From Bifidobacterium phasiani (GTDB taxonomy: Bacteria > Actinomycetota > Actinomycetes > Actinomycetales > Bifidobacteriaceae): 64,000 nt of DNA. Below the pieces are notes generated by a model. That model searched no databases and was not told the origin of the DNA. It worked only from the letters and a program-made list of their open reading frames with translations. The DNA lies in contig NZ_JAHBBD010000007.1 of the NCBI RefSeq assembly GCF_019331775.1, positions 1 through 64,000 of the forward strand, written 5' to 3'. This document shows, piece after piece, positions 18,907 to 27,989 of the stretch. How positions within the stretch are numbered: position 1 is the first letter of the stretch; each line of letters opens with the position of its first letter. The position numbers and the translations under genes are program-made.

Positions 18907-19602
18907 ATGACTTTTATCATTGCCGTACATGTCAATGAAGGAATTGTCTTGGCAAGCGATCGGCGTACAACATATTCTCGATATATCACACACGACAGCA
19001 CGATTGAAAACTACGTAGGAATACACGTAACAAATTCTACGGATAAGACTTTTTTATGTCCAAATGGTGCAGGCATATCAATTTGCGGAGATGCCTCTTT
19101 TTTAAACAAGCCAATTACAGGTTTTATCCAAGATATGATTCGAACAAAAATAAAATCTGAGACCAAAGTTTCAGATATTCCACAAACAATAATAGATTAC
19201 TTTAAAGAAAGTGATACACCTAACACAACGTTCCTTATTGCAGGATATTCATCAGAACAACAATTAATTTACAAATTAAATTTATCAACAAACGAAGTAG
19301 CAAGCATTGACACATCAGCCCCTGGAGCCGTCTGGGACGGTGAAGTATCTACATTAACACGGCTGATTCAACCTCTTGCTATAAAATCAGATTCTGGAAT
19401 ATATCAAGATTTACCCAATGAAGAAATACTGTGGAATTACTTTACGTTGCAAGATGCCGTTGACTTTGCCAGATTCGCTGTTGAAACAACCATTCAAACC
19501 ATGCGGTTTAAAAATGTTATTGAAACAGTTGGAGGGGCCGTAGACATTCTTGTCATCACTCCAGATGCAACGAAATGGCTGCAAAAAGAATCATTGCATT
19601 AG
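18907..19602 (+). CDS. Proteasome-like Ntn-hydrolase, possible third part of the protease system
   Basis: The 231-residue protein begins MTFIIAVHVNEGIVLASDRR. If Met is removed, Thr becomes residue 1, Asp in ASDRR becomes exactly residue 17, and Lys in TDKTFLC at residue 45-46 can take the place of proteasome Lys33 after a 13-residue insertion. GAGISICGDAS then fits the conserved Gly-rich strand of proteasome beta-type and HslV-like subunits. Such enzymes use the N-terminal Thr to cut peptides. The gene follows the protease gene by 62 bases, with AAGTTAAGGA before the ATG. It is clearly more AT-rich than the pair before it, so it may have joined separately. No ring partner or unfoldase of its own is visible, and the AAA ATPase upstream is a candidate. 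Confidence 0.65.
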   Translation: MTFIIAVHVNEGIVLASDRRTTYSRYITHDSTIENYVGIHVTNSTDKTFLCPNGAGISICGDASFLNKPITGFIQDMIRTKIKSETKVSDIPQTIIDYFKESDTPNTTFLIAGYSSEQQLIYKLNLSTNEVASIDTSAPGAVWDGEVSTLTRLIQPLAIKSDSGIYQDLPNEEILWNYFTLQDAVDFARFAVETTIQTMRFKNVIETVGGAVDILVITPDATKWLQKESLH

Positions 19603-19606
19603 ATGA

Positions 19607-20143
19607 GTTCTTGAATCCAACAGGACCGAACATAATGGCAGGCACGCCGGAAAAGCGTATATCCGGCATTGCATCAACGACCACAATGGGCAGGTTCCGC
19701 TATGGGTGCTGGCCAACGATCTGTCGCTTGGCCAAATCGTATGGCTCTTCCAAATCTCGGCGCCGCAGGTACGTTTGGCAGTGGCCGAAAGCTTTACGGA
19801 CTTATATGCGGATACACACGACACACCCCGCAAAATCACCATTAAACGACTCAATACCATCTATAGCCGATTGGTGTTCTTCAGAAACCTATGCGCACAT
19901 GATGAACGCTGCTATTGCGCCCATGCCAACGAACGCTTCAACGAGTCCGTGTTCCAGGCGGTCAATGACTTGTCATACCTGCTTGACCAAGAGTCATACA
20001 TTGCGTTCCGGCATCAGTTCTACGAGCTGTTGCGGCGAATGGCAATCGCGTTGCCGGACCAGTACTGCCAAATGTTCAAGGCCATCGGCGTCACCGACCA
20101 GAGCGCGATCGACGACATCGTCGGCCGGCTTCCTATGCAATGA
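19607..20143 (+). pseudogene. 3' part of an Abi_2 family abortive-infection gene
   Basis: An open frame enters after a TGA at 19604 and runs to 20143. From 19628 the sequence (HNGRHAGKAYIRHCI, VPLWVLANDLSLGQIVWLF, FFRNLCAHDERCY) is that of Abi_2 proteins (AbiD/AbiF type), where R-N-x-x-A-H is the conserved HEPN-like motif. The N-terminal half of the usual 300 residues or so is missing, replaced by the end of the proteasome-like gene. It is therefore a fragment, although the motif-bearing part could still be translated from the GTG at 19706. HEPN domains in this family are thought to act on RNA. Confidence 0.7.
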
Positions 20144-20359
20144 CGCATCCTCGCGTCCCTCTGACGCTTCTGCTGCCGCGATAGCCGGGACGATTCCCGT
20201 TGCCCGGTCAAAAGCAAACACCGGCAAGCAGCATATTGAGACCTCAGCGATTCGTATGTCCTTGGTTACATGGCGAATGTCTAGATAATCAGCACGCTCA
20301 ATGGATGCCCAGCATTCCCGTATCGTTTCGACTGCGTCACGATAAGCAGTGCTGCCCAT
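19994..20359 (-). CDS. Possible truncated small protein, 121 residues
   Basis: The frame has an ATG at 20359 with GATGAGGGAG just upstream, and the first 70 residues (RDAVETIRECWASIERADY, ICCLPVFAFDRATGIV) look protein-like. The last 50 residues run antisense to the Abi_2 fragment and look random, so the true gene was probably cut by a rearrangement at about 20140. No family is recognised. Confidence 0.3.
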   Translation of the reverse strand: MGSTAYRDAVETIRECWASIERADYLDIRHVTKDIRIAEVSICCLPVFAFDRATGIVPAIAAAEASEGREDASLHRKPADDVVDRALVGDADGLEHLAVLVRQRDCHSPQQLVELMPERNV

Positions 20360-20635
20360 ATCGCTCCCTCATCCCGGCTATCGGGAATAACCCGAATTCT
20401 CCGACACGATTGACACCAAGTGTTTCGATAACGCGTTTGCCGTAGCGTTTTATGCCTCTTCCGCCTGCCGATAAGCACCGAATGGTTGCGCGTTGGGGCT
20501 GAGGCGTGAAAAAGGCATAAGAGGCATGCTCCGTCGTCTGAGTGCGATTTCAGTCGCCGAACGATCAATCGCAGTTGGAAAGAGGCGACGGGGTAGTAAC
20601 AGAATGTTGGACCCCTTGAGTGGGAAGAAATCGTT
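20144..20635. other. Scar region between gene fragments
   Basis: Apart from the doubtful minus-strand frame ending its N-terminal part here, no gene is seen on either strand. GCATAAGAGGCATG and the complementary TATGCCTCTTCC at 20450-20530 make a short inverted repeat that could be an old element boundary. Confidence 0.4.
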
Positions 20636-20905
20636 GTGGCGAGGTATTCGAGGGAGCAGCGCAGGTGTGCGGCGGAGTTGTACGAGCAGTACGGGCAGGG
20701 TGCCGCGGACGTGATCCGCGAACTGGGGTATCTCAGCCGCGAGGTGCTGGCGGTACGGATCGACGAGCTGGCTCCGGGTGAGCGCGTGATCAAACGAAGT
20801 CCGGTGGCGGACGAGGTCAAGCGTACGGCGGTGGCGCAGCTGGCCGTGGGCGGCGTGACGTCGCGCGAGGTCGCAGCGGGATGGGCGTGGAGGCGTCGGC
20901 CGTGA
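20636..20905 (+). pseudogene. IS3-family OrfA fragment
   Basis: From GTG 20636 the frame gives MARYSREQRRCAAELYEQYG, then a helix-turn-helix with VIRELGYLSREVL and IDELAPG. This is the start of an IS3-type OrfA that binds the element ends. After about 85 residues the frame degenerates, and no OrfB (DDE integrase) follows, so the element is a remnant. The upstream TGGACCCCTTGAGTGGG at 20609 resembles an IS3 terminal repeat and marks the probable left end. Confidence 0.65.
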
Positions 20906-20944
20906 GAAACCGGAAACGTCAACTGCTGCGCGAGCCGGCCTAAA

Positions 20945-21141
20945 ACAACAACTCGACTAAAAACACGCTCTCCGCGCCCCTCGTCCCGACTCCGCCCCGC
21001 TTGGGCGAGCAGGCGGCGGGCCGCGCTCCTGCCGACCCCGAGCGTCTCGCACATCCTGTCCAGGATGACGTCCCTCTGCTTCTTCGACGCTTTCACGCAC
21101 TCGTCCCTGAACCTCAGGGTGATCTGCCGCTTCACTGCCAT
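20945..21141 (-). pseudogene. N-terminal fragment of an integrase-type transposase
   Basis: On the minus strand, from ATG 21141, the frame reads MAVKRQITLRFRDECVKASK, then QRDVILDRMCETLGVGRSAARRLL. This is the N-terminal helix-turn-helix of a transposase family seen in actinobacteria, where a K-x-x-R-D/G-x-I-L-D-x-x-C sequence precedes G-R-x-x-A-R-R. The similarity stops near 20950 where the sequence meets the IS3 fragment, so only about 65 residues remain. Confidence 0.5.
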
Positions 21142-21445
21142 GCTGATTCCGTTTCCCACGAGACCAGCCAAAACAAACCAACCCGGTTTCACGCTCACTC
21201 TTGATGAGGCGCCACTACGCAATTGCACTCAAAAACGTGAAGCACGTCGATCAGTCAGCTTAGTCGGTTGTCGACCTGTAGAATCTGTCTTGGCATGGTT
21301 CGTCGCCTTCCGCACTCGCGATTTTGAGTTTGACGGCTGAATCACACCGCGGTGACGGGCTATGCTCTGCCCAAGCCCAATCAAAGTACACAAACCATCG
21401 GACGCGTTAGACTTAAATCAACAAATCTACTATAGGCGGTCCATA

Positions 21446-23146
21446 ATGGAGAAAGAAATAATAGAAGAGAAAGCCGGCGGCTACATCTCGAAAGTTCATT
21501 TCAATGATGACACAATTCTAGATACACAAAGAAACAGCATCGTGGTTTTTGTCGGTCCGAACAATGCAGGCAAAAGCCAAGCTCTACGAGATATCTTCGC
21601 CATCTGCAAAAACAAAGTCCCAAGCATTGTTGTTTCCGACATTGAAATTATCAAAAACACGCAACCAATCGAAGATCTTTTAGATTCGATATCGACAAGA
21701 ATTGAACATGGATCGTATGCAACTTACGATATTCTCAATGGTACGGTGAACGTAGATAAGTACACTGATAGACATTTTCAAGAGTCAGAATATTTCAGAG
21801 ATTTCCGCGATCTGCTTGTCGCCAATTTAGATACCTCGGCGCGATTAACCATCTGCAACGCAGCAGGGAGCATCACCAGGCGCGACCCGAAAAGACATCC
21901 GATTCACTATGCGGCTTTTGAGAGTAAATACCGGAAATGGCTTTCGGATAATTTCAAGAAAGCTTTTGGAGTGGGAATAACCCCCAATATACTGTACGGA
22001 GCGTCGATTCCCCTTTGCGTCGGAGAACCAATCCGACTCAATGGCACATATGAAGACGAACAAGAACGTCAGGAGGAATACGCTGAGCGTCTCGCCCTTT
22101 GCGATCAAGTTCAGAACCAAGGCGACGGCGTAAAGAGTTTCACCGGGATACTACTTTACTTGATGCTCGATTACTTCTGCACTTTTTTGATTGACGAGCC
22201 CGAATCTTTTCTCCATCCGCCTCAAGCTCGAATCATGGGCCAAATCATCGGCGAGTCTCTTGCCGACAATCAACAAGCTTTTATCTCAACACATAGTGAA
22301 GATATAATTCAAGGCCTTGTCGAAACATGCCCCGACAGGGTCTCAATAGTTCGTATCACCCGAAGCGGAAACACGAATCATTTCTCTATCCTCAGCAGTC
22401 AAAATCTTCAAGACATTTGGAATGACTCTCTTCTGAGACACTCGAACATAATGTCCAGCCTCTTCCACAAGTCGGTAGTACTTTGCGAGAGCGACTCAGA
22501 TTGTAAAATGTACTCTCTCGTCGAAAATCAACTCAAAAAAGAAGGAGGCTCATACTCTGAAACGCTGTTCATACACTGTGGAGGGAAGCACCGCATTGCA
22601 AAGGTGGTGTCTGCATTGCGATCCCTTGATATAGACGTAAAAGCTATCGTTGACATTGACGTGCTCAATAACAAGCAGGTATTGCAAGGAATCCTTCACT
22701 CTTTCGGAATCGATTGGAACGATATCGAATCAGACTACAATAAAATCGTTTCCAATCTCCACAGTCCAAACGAATCAATTGACCGATCTTCAGCTAGGAC
22801 AAATGTCAATGCCATTTTTGATGACAACAGATCGAAATATTTAACTAAATCTGAGATTGACAGAATACGCACCATAATTAGTACAACTTCAAAATGGACC
22901 TCCATTAAAAATGGCGGTGCACAAGCTCTCCCTTCGGGAGCCGCAACGCAAGGTTTTAACAACATTGATTCGAATCTAAGACAACATGGGATATATATTG
23001 TTCCCGTTGGTGAACTCGAGTGTTTCATAAAAGAGGTAGGCGGTCATGGCCCCGACTGGGTCAACAAGGTGCTCGAAGCTTATCCCGATCTAGAAGATGC
23101 GATATATACACCGATTCGACAATTCGTTTCCTCGATGAACCTGTAA
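21446..23146 (+). CDS. OLD-family ATPase/TOPRIM nuclease, probable phage defence
   Basis: This 566-residue protein joins an ABC-type ATPase to a TOPRIM nuclease. Walker A is FVGPNNAGKSQ (about residues 35-45). A split helical insert follows, then a signature-like GDGVKSF, Walker B FLIDEPESFLHPP (about 246-258), and STHSEDIIQ as the H-loop. The TOPRIM part starts with VVLCESDSDCKMY (about 343-355) and continues with IVDIDVL (about 401-407), supplying the acidic metal ligands. OLD nucleases cut DNA and many protect against phage, alone or with a helicase as in Gabija. No partner gene is present, so it may act alone. I chose ATG 21446 because GGCGG precedes it and the Walker A then lies near the start as usual. 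It is AT-rich relative to the backbone and lies between IS remnants. Confidence 0.8.
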   Translation: MEKEIIEEKAGGYISKVHFNDDTILDTQRNSIVVFVGPNNAGKSQALRDIFAICKNKVPSIVVSDIEIIKNTQPIEDLLDSISTRIEHGSYATYDILNGTVNVDKYTDRHFQESEYFRDFRDLLVANLDTSARLTICNAAGSITRRDPKRHPIHYAAFESKYRKWLSDNFKKAFGVGITPNILYGASIPLCVGEPIRLNGTYEDEQERQEEYAERLALCDQVQNQGDGVKSFTGILLYLMLDYFCTFLIDEPESFLHPPQARIMGQIIGESLADNQQAFISTHSEDIIQGLVETCPDRVSIVRITRSGNTNHFSILSSQNLQDIWNDSLLRHSNIMSSLFHKSVVLCESDSDCKMYSLVENQLKKEGGSYSETLFIHCGGKHRIAKVVSALRSLDIDVKAIVDIDVLNNKQVLQGILHSFGIDWNDIESDYNKIVSNLHSPNESIDRSSARTNVNAIFDDNRSKYLTKSEIDRIRTIISTTSKWTSIKNGGAQALPSGAATQGFNNIDSNLRQHGIYIVPVGELECFIKEVGGHGPDWVNKVLEAYPDLEDAIYTPIRQFVSSMNL

Positions 23147-23282
23147 CAACTCGTTGAGGAAATGGTCTTAATGCTATTTAGGATTGTCGTGCATGGCAGT
23201 AAGTCGCAGAGGTTTGTGTTATCCGGGATGGGGTTGGGGGCTGCTGACGTTTTCTTAGAGACTGAGCGGGAGGATTGTTGCT

Positions 23283-24362
23283 GTGTTCAGTCGCGAGAAA
23301 TGCGAGCGGGCGGTCGAGCCGTATTTTACGACGTCGATGTCCACGAAACAGGTTGTGGAGCACTTGGGGGATCCGACCAGACAGTGTCTGGAGCGGTGGC
23401 TGCGTGCCAATCCACGGTATACCGACGACGTTCCCAAATCTCCCATACCGTTGGAGACGCGACGTCGCGCGGTGGAGCGGTGCCTGTTCGGCATGCAGCA
23501 GAAGCAGGCGGCCGCAGAACTTGGCGTCAGCACAAGCGCGGTGCATCATTGGATGAGACCATACCGCGCCGGCGGAATAGCGGCGCTGGAGCCGAAACGG
23601 AGGGACGCCATGCTGCAGGCCGGAACCGATAGCGAGCCGTTGGGCGACAATCCGGATGAGCTGCGCCTGCCGAACAGGGAGAAGTCGATGCCGGTCAACC
23701 AGCTGAGGTCGAGGTATTCACTGAAGTCGATGGTCTCCTTGCCACGCATCGCGCCCAGCAGCTACCATTACCGTCACACGAGAAAGGGGTCGATAAGTAC
23801 TGGGCCCTGCACCGCCGATTCGCGGACGTGTTCCGCGAATCGAGGGGCCGATACGAGTATCGGCGGGTCAAGGCGGCGCTGAGCACTGGGACGTCGGAGA
23901 AGATCATCCGCAGAATCATGCGCGAGGACGGGCCAGTCGCCCATGTTCCCGGACGGAGACGCTACAGGAGAGGTCATGCCCGCGCCGGACAATCTGGTCG
24001 GCCGGGACGCCGCCGAACGCGGAAATGACCAACACCATGCTGGTCCAAGCCGCCGCCACGCTGCGTCCCAACGAGCGTCCCGTAGTCCACAACGACCGCA
24101 GATACCATTACCGGTGGCCGGGACGGCTGGACCGGCTGGGCCGGTACGGCCTTGGTCCGATCCATGAGCGCGAAGGGATACAGCCCGGACAACGCCGCGG
24201 CCGAGGGGAGTTCTTCGGTCGCATGAAGGTCGAGTCCGTGTATCCCGAGCATTGGGAGGACCGTACATGCGAGGAGGTCATCGACCTCGCCGGCGAGTAC
24301 ATCCACTGGTAAACCATACGAGGATCAAACAGTCGCTGGGTTGAGAAAGCCCGGTAGAACAA
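23283..24362 (+). pseudogene. Decayed IS3-family element (orfA plus frameshifted orfB)
   Basis: The first frame (23283-23630) encodes an OrfA with two helix-turn-helix parts, MFSREKCERAVEPYFTTSMS and RRAVERCLFGMQQKQAAAELGVS. OrfB is broken. Pieces in different frames give PSSYHYRH, RGRYEYRRVKAALS (23847-23884) and, after 24025, PVVHNDRRYHYRW, EFFGRMKVESVYPEHWE, EEVIDLAGEYIHW, which are the C-terminal DDE integrase motifs. Several frameshifts and an internal deletion between the second and third pieces mean it cannot make transposase. The sequence continues to about 24362 with an expected TRIKQSLG-type tail, shifted in frame. Confidence 0.75.
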
Positions 24363-24436
24363 GACAGAGGCTAACCGTATAGGAAAATAACTCCAAGAAA
24401 ACGTCCGCAGCCCCTTGTCTTTGTTCCCTGATTATG

Positions 24437-24727
24437 TCATGAGCCCGAGCTCACGTCTTCGCCGTGTGACGCGGGTGCCGTATCCGAGCTTGATTCATCC
24501 ATCCCGATACCAGAACAAGCACTCATCCAGTCAATCATTGCATCCACCGATGACGACACCGATGAAGTCCCGACTGCGGAAGGACTCCAGCTTAAGCCCG
24601 CCAAAACATTGAGCACAAGCGAAGCACCGCAAAAAATCCCATAAGCAAGAAGTGAATCTTTGAACATGCCTCGGACATCGGAGTCCAGCTCGGCACCGGA
24701 CCGATCACATATTCTATACTTTTTCAT
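24437..24727 (-). CDS. Small single-pass membrane protein, 96 residues
   Basis: The frame begins MKKYRICDRSGAELDSDVRG and has one hydrophobic stretch (LLAYGIFCGASLVLNVLAGL, about residues 28-47), followed by a Ser/Asp-rich tail with several short acidic runs. CGGAGG lies 8 bases before the ATG. No family is recognised, and the tail might be an immature peptide or a disordered outside part. The only neighbours are IS remnants and the start of the left EPS unit, so no role follows from context. A promoter is not evident. Confidence 0.5.
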   Translation of the reverse strand: MKKYRICDRSGAELDSDVRGMFKDSLLAYGIFCGASLVLNVLAGLSWSPSAVGTSSVSSSVDAMIDWMSACSGIGMDESSSDTAPASHGEDVSSGS

Positions 24728-25238
24728 AGAGCCAACCTCCGAGGAGGAAATGGAAGTAGGAGCCGGATTCCCTGTGCATCATGGGGGCCGGCTCCTGCGC
24801 ATTCCGGATAAGAATAAGAATCCCAGGCCGAGCCCTCCGAGTGAACTTAGGGCTGTAACCCTCTTTCGTAAATGAAGAACCCCCCAGGGTTGAGCACTGC
24901 AAGTAGGCTTAGGGGGCTGCCGTTGACTATAAACTCTCGCACAATTACCGGAACGCGTCATCTTCACCAGCGTGTTGCACGGACAAGACAGAGAAATTCT
25001 TGCTTTCCAAGCATCAACATTCATTGTGCATGAATAGGCAGCAGAGTCGCCGCTTCCAATACCCCATTCGCCAACGTGCACCGATCCATTCATCTACTCG
25101 AGTTCAGATTTTGCTCCGTTCCCCTGCGGCCCTAGACACGCAAACCGTGAGTCTGTTTTAGCGTCAGCGCATGCGGCCCACTGATAAGCGCCGTTATGGC
25201 AGTTATGTTTGCCAACGGGATACAGAGGTGTGAAGGGA
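24728..25238. other. Leader region of the left EPS unit, no secure gene
   Basis: About 510 bases lie between the small membrane gene (leftward) and the first EPS glycosyltransferase (rightward). A minus-strand frame at 24779-25093 ends in GGLGLGFLFLSGMRRSR, which looks like the tail of a sortase sorting signal without its LPxTG, but the rest is not protein-like. No strong promoter hexamers were recognised for the EPS operon. Confidence 0.4.
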
Positions 25239-26075
25239 ATGCCTGATCATCGCTATAGCGTTCTGCTTCCCGTCTATGGCAAAGATTCCCCCGCATATCT
25301 GCGTATTGCCATCGACAGTATGCTGGCGCAGACTCTCCCGCCCGACGAAATCCTCATCGCTGTAGACGGACCAATCGGTAGCAATCTGATGACTGTCATT
25401 AACCAGTATCGTGTAGCACAACCCGACTTGTTTTCACTCTACCAAGCTCCGAATCAAGGGGGATTAGGAGCCTTGCTGCGCAAGGCGGTGCCGCTCTGCC
25501 GCAACACGTACATCGCCCGCATGGACGCCGACGACTACTCCTCACCGGAACGGTTATCCAAACAGTTCGCCATACTCGATCAGAGAGATGACGTAGACAT
25601 TGTTGGGTGCAATGTCGACGAATTCATGGACGACGTTACCGAACCAGTTTCGCATGTCGTGTTGCCTGAATTGCCGGCGGATGCGTTACGGTTTGCCAAA
25701 CGACGTTGTCCAATGCGTCATCCGGCTCTACTCTACCGTAAAGACGATGTGCTGGCGGCCGGCAACTATAGACCTCTGTACACCTTTGAAGATTACGACC
25801 TCATCGTCCGCATGCTGCACCGTGGACTGCGGCTGTACAACGTTCAGGAGCCGCTAGTATCCATGCGAGTCAGCCCTGACTTCTATGCACGTCGCGGCGG
25901 CCCGCGCTTCGTGGCTTGTATGGTCCGGACGAAGTGGCGGTTCCTCGTCATGGGATTCTCTTCACTGCCTGATTTCCTGGTCAGCTGCTTAGGCCAAACA
26001 TTCGTCGGTCTCATGCCAGGCTCATTCAGGGCATGGTTTTACAAAACCTTCCTGAGAAAGGAGATCATCGGATGA
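25239..26075 (+). CDS. GT2 glycosyltransferase
   Basis: This 278-residue cytoplasmic GT-A enzyme adds a sugar from a nucleotide donor to the growing lipid-linked unit. It shows the family start YSVLLPVYGKDSPAYLRIAI, the donor-site IAVDGPI, the metal-binding ARMDADDYSSPERL (DxD at about residues 92-95) and a late FEDYDLIVRM motif. The end has two hydrophobic stretches near residues 215-255 that could touch the membrane. I chose ATG 25239 with GAAGGGA upstream in place of a TTG at 25209. It opens the rightward EPS unit and overlaps the next gene by four bases (ATGA). Donor and acceptor cannot be read from the sequence. Confidence 0.88.
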   Translation: MPDHRYSVLLPVYGKDSPAYLRIAIDSMLAQTLPPDEILIAVDGPIGSNLMTVINQYRVAQPDLFSLYQAPNQGGLGALLRKAVPLCRNTYIARMDADDYSSPERLSKQFAILDQRDDVDIVGCNVDEFMDDVTEPVSHVVLPELPADALRFAKRRCPMRHPALLYRKDDVLAAGNYRPLYTFEDYDLIVRMLHRGLRLYNVQEPLVSMRVSPDFYARRGGPRFVACMVRTKWRFLVMGFSSLPDFLVSCLGQTFVGLMPGSFRAWFYKTFLRKEIIG

Positions 26076-26881
26076 TTCCCAAAATCATCCATTATTGCTG
26101 GTTTGGCGGCAACCCTCTGCCAGAACGTTTTGCTCGCTGTATCGATAGCTGGCACCGTGTCATGCCTGACTATGAGATTCAACGCTGGGACGAAAACAAC
26201 TACACCATCGATGAGACCTGCGATTACGTACGTGAAGCATACAGGGCCGGCTATTGGGCATTCGTCTCCGATTACGCCCGACTCGATATCTGCACCCGAT
26301 ACGGAGGTATCTACTTGGATGTCGATGTTGAGGCTGTCGCACCATTTGATGACCTGCTCGACCTCGAAGGATTCTGCGGATTCGAAATCGGCAAAAGACC
26401 CGTACCAGATGAAGTGAATCTCGGTCTGGCACTAGGCTTGGCCGAGAACGCCCCCATGGGAATAATTCTGCGCGACGATTATCACGACAAACATTTTCTC
26501 AAGCCTGACGGCACATACGATCTAACCCCCTGCCCCACCATCCAGACACGGGTTCTGCGCGAATATGGCCTACGTCTAGATGGCACTCGTCAGACGATTA
26601 ACGGACTGACTGTGCTTCCCACTGAGTACTTCTGTCCAATTAATCAGTACACCGGAGAAAGGATTCTTACTCCGCAGACTCATAGCATCCACTACTATGC
26701 CGGCTCATGGAATTCGCTGGCCGATCAGGAACGTCGTCAATTACGCATGAAGTATAGCCGTTTGGGATCAGTTGGCGCCAACATGGTCAGCACCCTTATG
26801 GCGTACGGCAAACATTACGGACCAGTGGACATGTGGGGAAAAATACTATGCAAATTAGGAAAGAAAAATGAGCAAAATTAA
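26072..26881 (+). CDS. GT32-type glycosyltransferase (DXD sugar-binding)
   Basis: The 269-residue protein belongs to the glycosyltransferase sugar-binding DXD family (GT32), which includes capsular polysaccharide enzymes. It starts MIPKIIHYCWFGGNPLPE, has SDYARLDICTRYGGIYLDVDVE (about residues 69-90) with the DxD that binds metal and nucleotide sugar, and ends with IHYYAGSW (about 207-214). The ATG at 26072 overlaps the stop of the preceding gene (ATGA), with GAAAGGAG before it. It is cytoplasmic and part of the left repeat-unit assembly line. Its 3' end overlaps the pyruvyl-transferase gene by 14 bases, which supports a single operon. Confidence 0.9.
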   Translation: MIPKIIHYCWFGGNPLPERFARCIDSWHRVMPDYEIQRWDENNYTIDETCDYVREAYRAGYWAFVSDYARLDICTRYGGIYLDVDVEAVAPFDDLLDLEGFCGFEIGKRPVPDEVNLGLALGLAENAPMGIILRDDYHDKHFLKPDGTYDLTPCPTIQTRVLREYGLRLDGTRQTINGLTVLPTEYFCPINQYTGERILTPQTHSIHYYAGSWNSLADQERRQLRMKYSRLGSVGANMVSTLMAYGKHYGPVDMWGKILCKLGKKNEQN

Positions 26882-27965
26882 GACAGTGTATATTGCAACA
26901 TTTTATCAATATAACAATTATGGAACGAGATTACAGAACTATGCACTGTGTCAAGTTCTGCGTGAATATGGCCTCACAGTCAAAACATTATCTCCGTATT
27001 CATCTATAGACACCATAAAAGACATAGTTAAGAACGTAATAGCAATAATTCCGCTCAATACAAAGAAACATCGGATATATCAAGCTGAACTATCTAAGCA
27101 GAAAGTTTTTGGCGAATTCAACAAAAAGCTTAATCTAACGAAAATTCGCAGAAACGCATTGTCTACAATTGACTTTAAAGAAGCCTGCGGAATTGCCGGG
27201 AGCGATCAAATATGGTCCCCGACTCATCTAAAGAATAACCCAAAAGACAAAGAACTGTTCTTTTTAAGTTTTCTTCCTGAAAGTCAACGGTACTCTTACG
27301 CCCCATCTTTCGGTGTTTCCTCAGTGCCAGCCGATATGGCAAATGAGTATCAACAAGCTCTCACGCGATTTGTAAATTTATCGACGAGAGAACAAGTAGG
27401 ACAGAATATAATTCACCAAATTACGGGGTTATCGGCAGTTATTATGCCTGACCCAACCTTCCTTCTCAGTCGCACAGAATGGCAGACTGTTTATCCACAT
27501 GATAAATCTCCATGTACGTCAAAAAAATATGTCCTTAAATATTTTTTGAGCGAACATAACAAAACACTTCATGACTCTATTCAAACTTTTGCCTCAAGCA
27601 TTTATATTGATGTCATATCCGTTGCCGGAAACCATATCAGTAAAGATGATTACTTAGTGTCACCTGACGAATTTGTTGCCCTTATTCGCAATGCGACCTA
27701 TGTTTTCACTGACTCTTTTCACGCTGCGGTTTTTTCCATAATTTTCAACATTCCGTTTATTGTTTTTCAGCGCATCGACGTCAAACAGATTTCTCGAATC
27801 AAAACTTTACTTGACACATATGCACTTCCGCAGTCGCTAATAACCGACGACAATTCACAGTATGAATCAATTTTTCAATCTGAGGATTTTAGTTCAGCTA
27901 ACAAAATAATGTTAGAAGAACGTGAGCGCGGAAGAGAATATATAAAAACAATTTTAGGCATATAG
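26868..27965 (+). CDS. Polysaccharide pyruvyl transferase family protein
   Basis: This 365-residue protein is of the family that adds pyruvate ketals from phosphoenolpyruvate to polysaccharide sugars (CsaB/WcaK-like). It starts TVYIATFYQYNNYGTRLQNY, a variant of the N-Y-G-x-x-L-Q motif, and has GIAGSDQIWSP (about residues 107-117), PDPTFLL, and FTDSFHAAVFSIIFNIPFIV (about 281-300), the conserved late motif with Ser-Phe-His. A second member, 39250-40323, belongs to the right EPS unit. From this gene onward the left unit becomes strongly AT-rich, unlike the host backbone, which suggests transfer as a block. Pyruvylation is expected to give the EPS a negative charge. Confidence 0.88.
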   Translation: MSKIKTVYIATFYQYNNYGTRLQNYALCQVLREYGLTVKTLSPYSSIDTIKDIVKNVIAIIPLNTKKHRIYQAELSKQKVFGEFNKKLNLTKIRRNALSTIDFKEACGIAGSDQIWSPTHLKNNPKDKELFFLSFLPESQRYSYAPSFGVSSVPADMANEYQQALTRFVNLSTREQVGQNIIHQITGLSAVIMPDPTFLLSRTEWQTVYPHDKSPCTSKKYVLKYFLSEHNKTLHDSIQTFASSIYIDVISVAGNHISKDDYLVSPDEFVALIRNATYVFTDSFHAAVFSIIFNIPFIVFQRIDVKQISRIKTLLDTYALPQSLITDDNSQYESIFQSEDFSSANKIMLEERERGREYIKTILGI

Positions 27966-27989
27966 ATTCAAATTATAGTTGAAGCTACA

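Noticed and set aside
20281-21228. 315-residue minus-strand transposase frame as one gene
   Set aside because: Only the first 65 or so residues from ATG 21141 resemble a transposase; the rest runs antisense to an IS3 fragment and through a scar.
24779-25093. Sortase-anchored surface protein on the minus strand
   Set aside because: The end GGLGLGFLFLSGMRRSR resembles a sorting signal, but there is no LPxTG, no signal peptide and the body is not protein-like.
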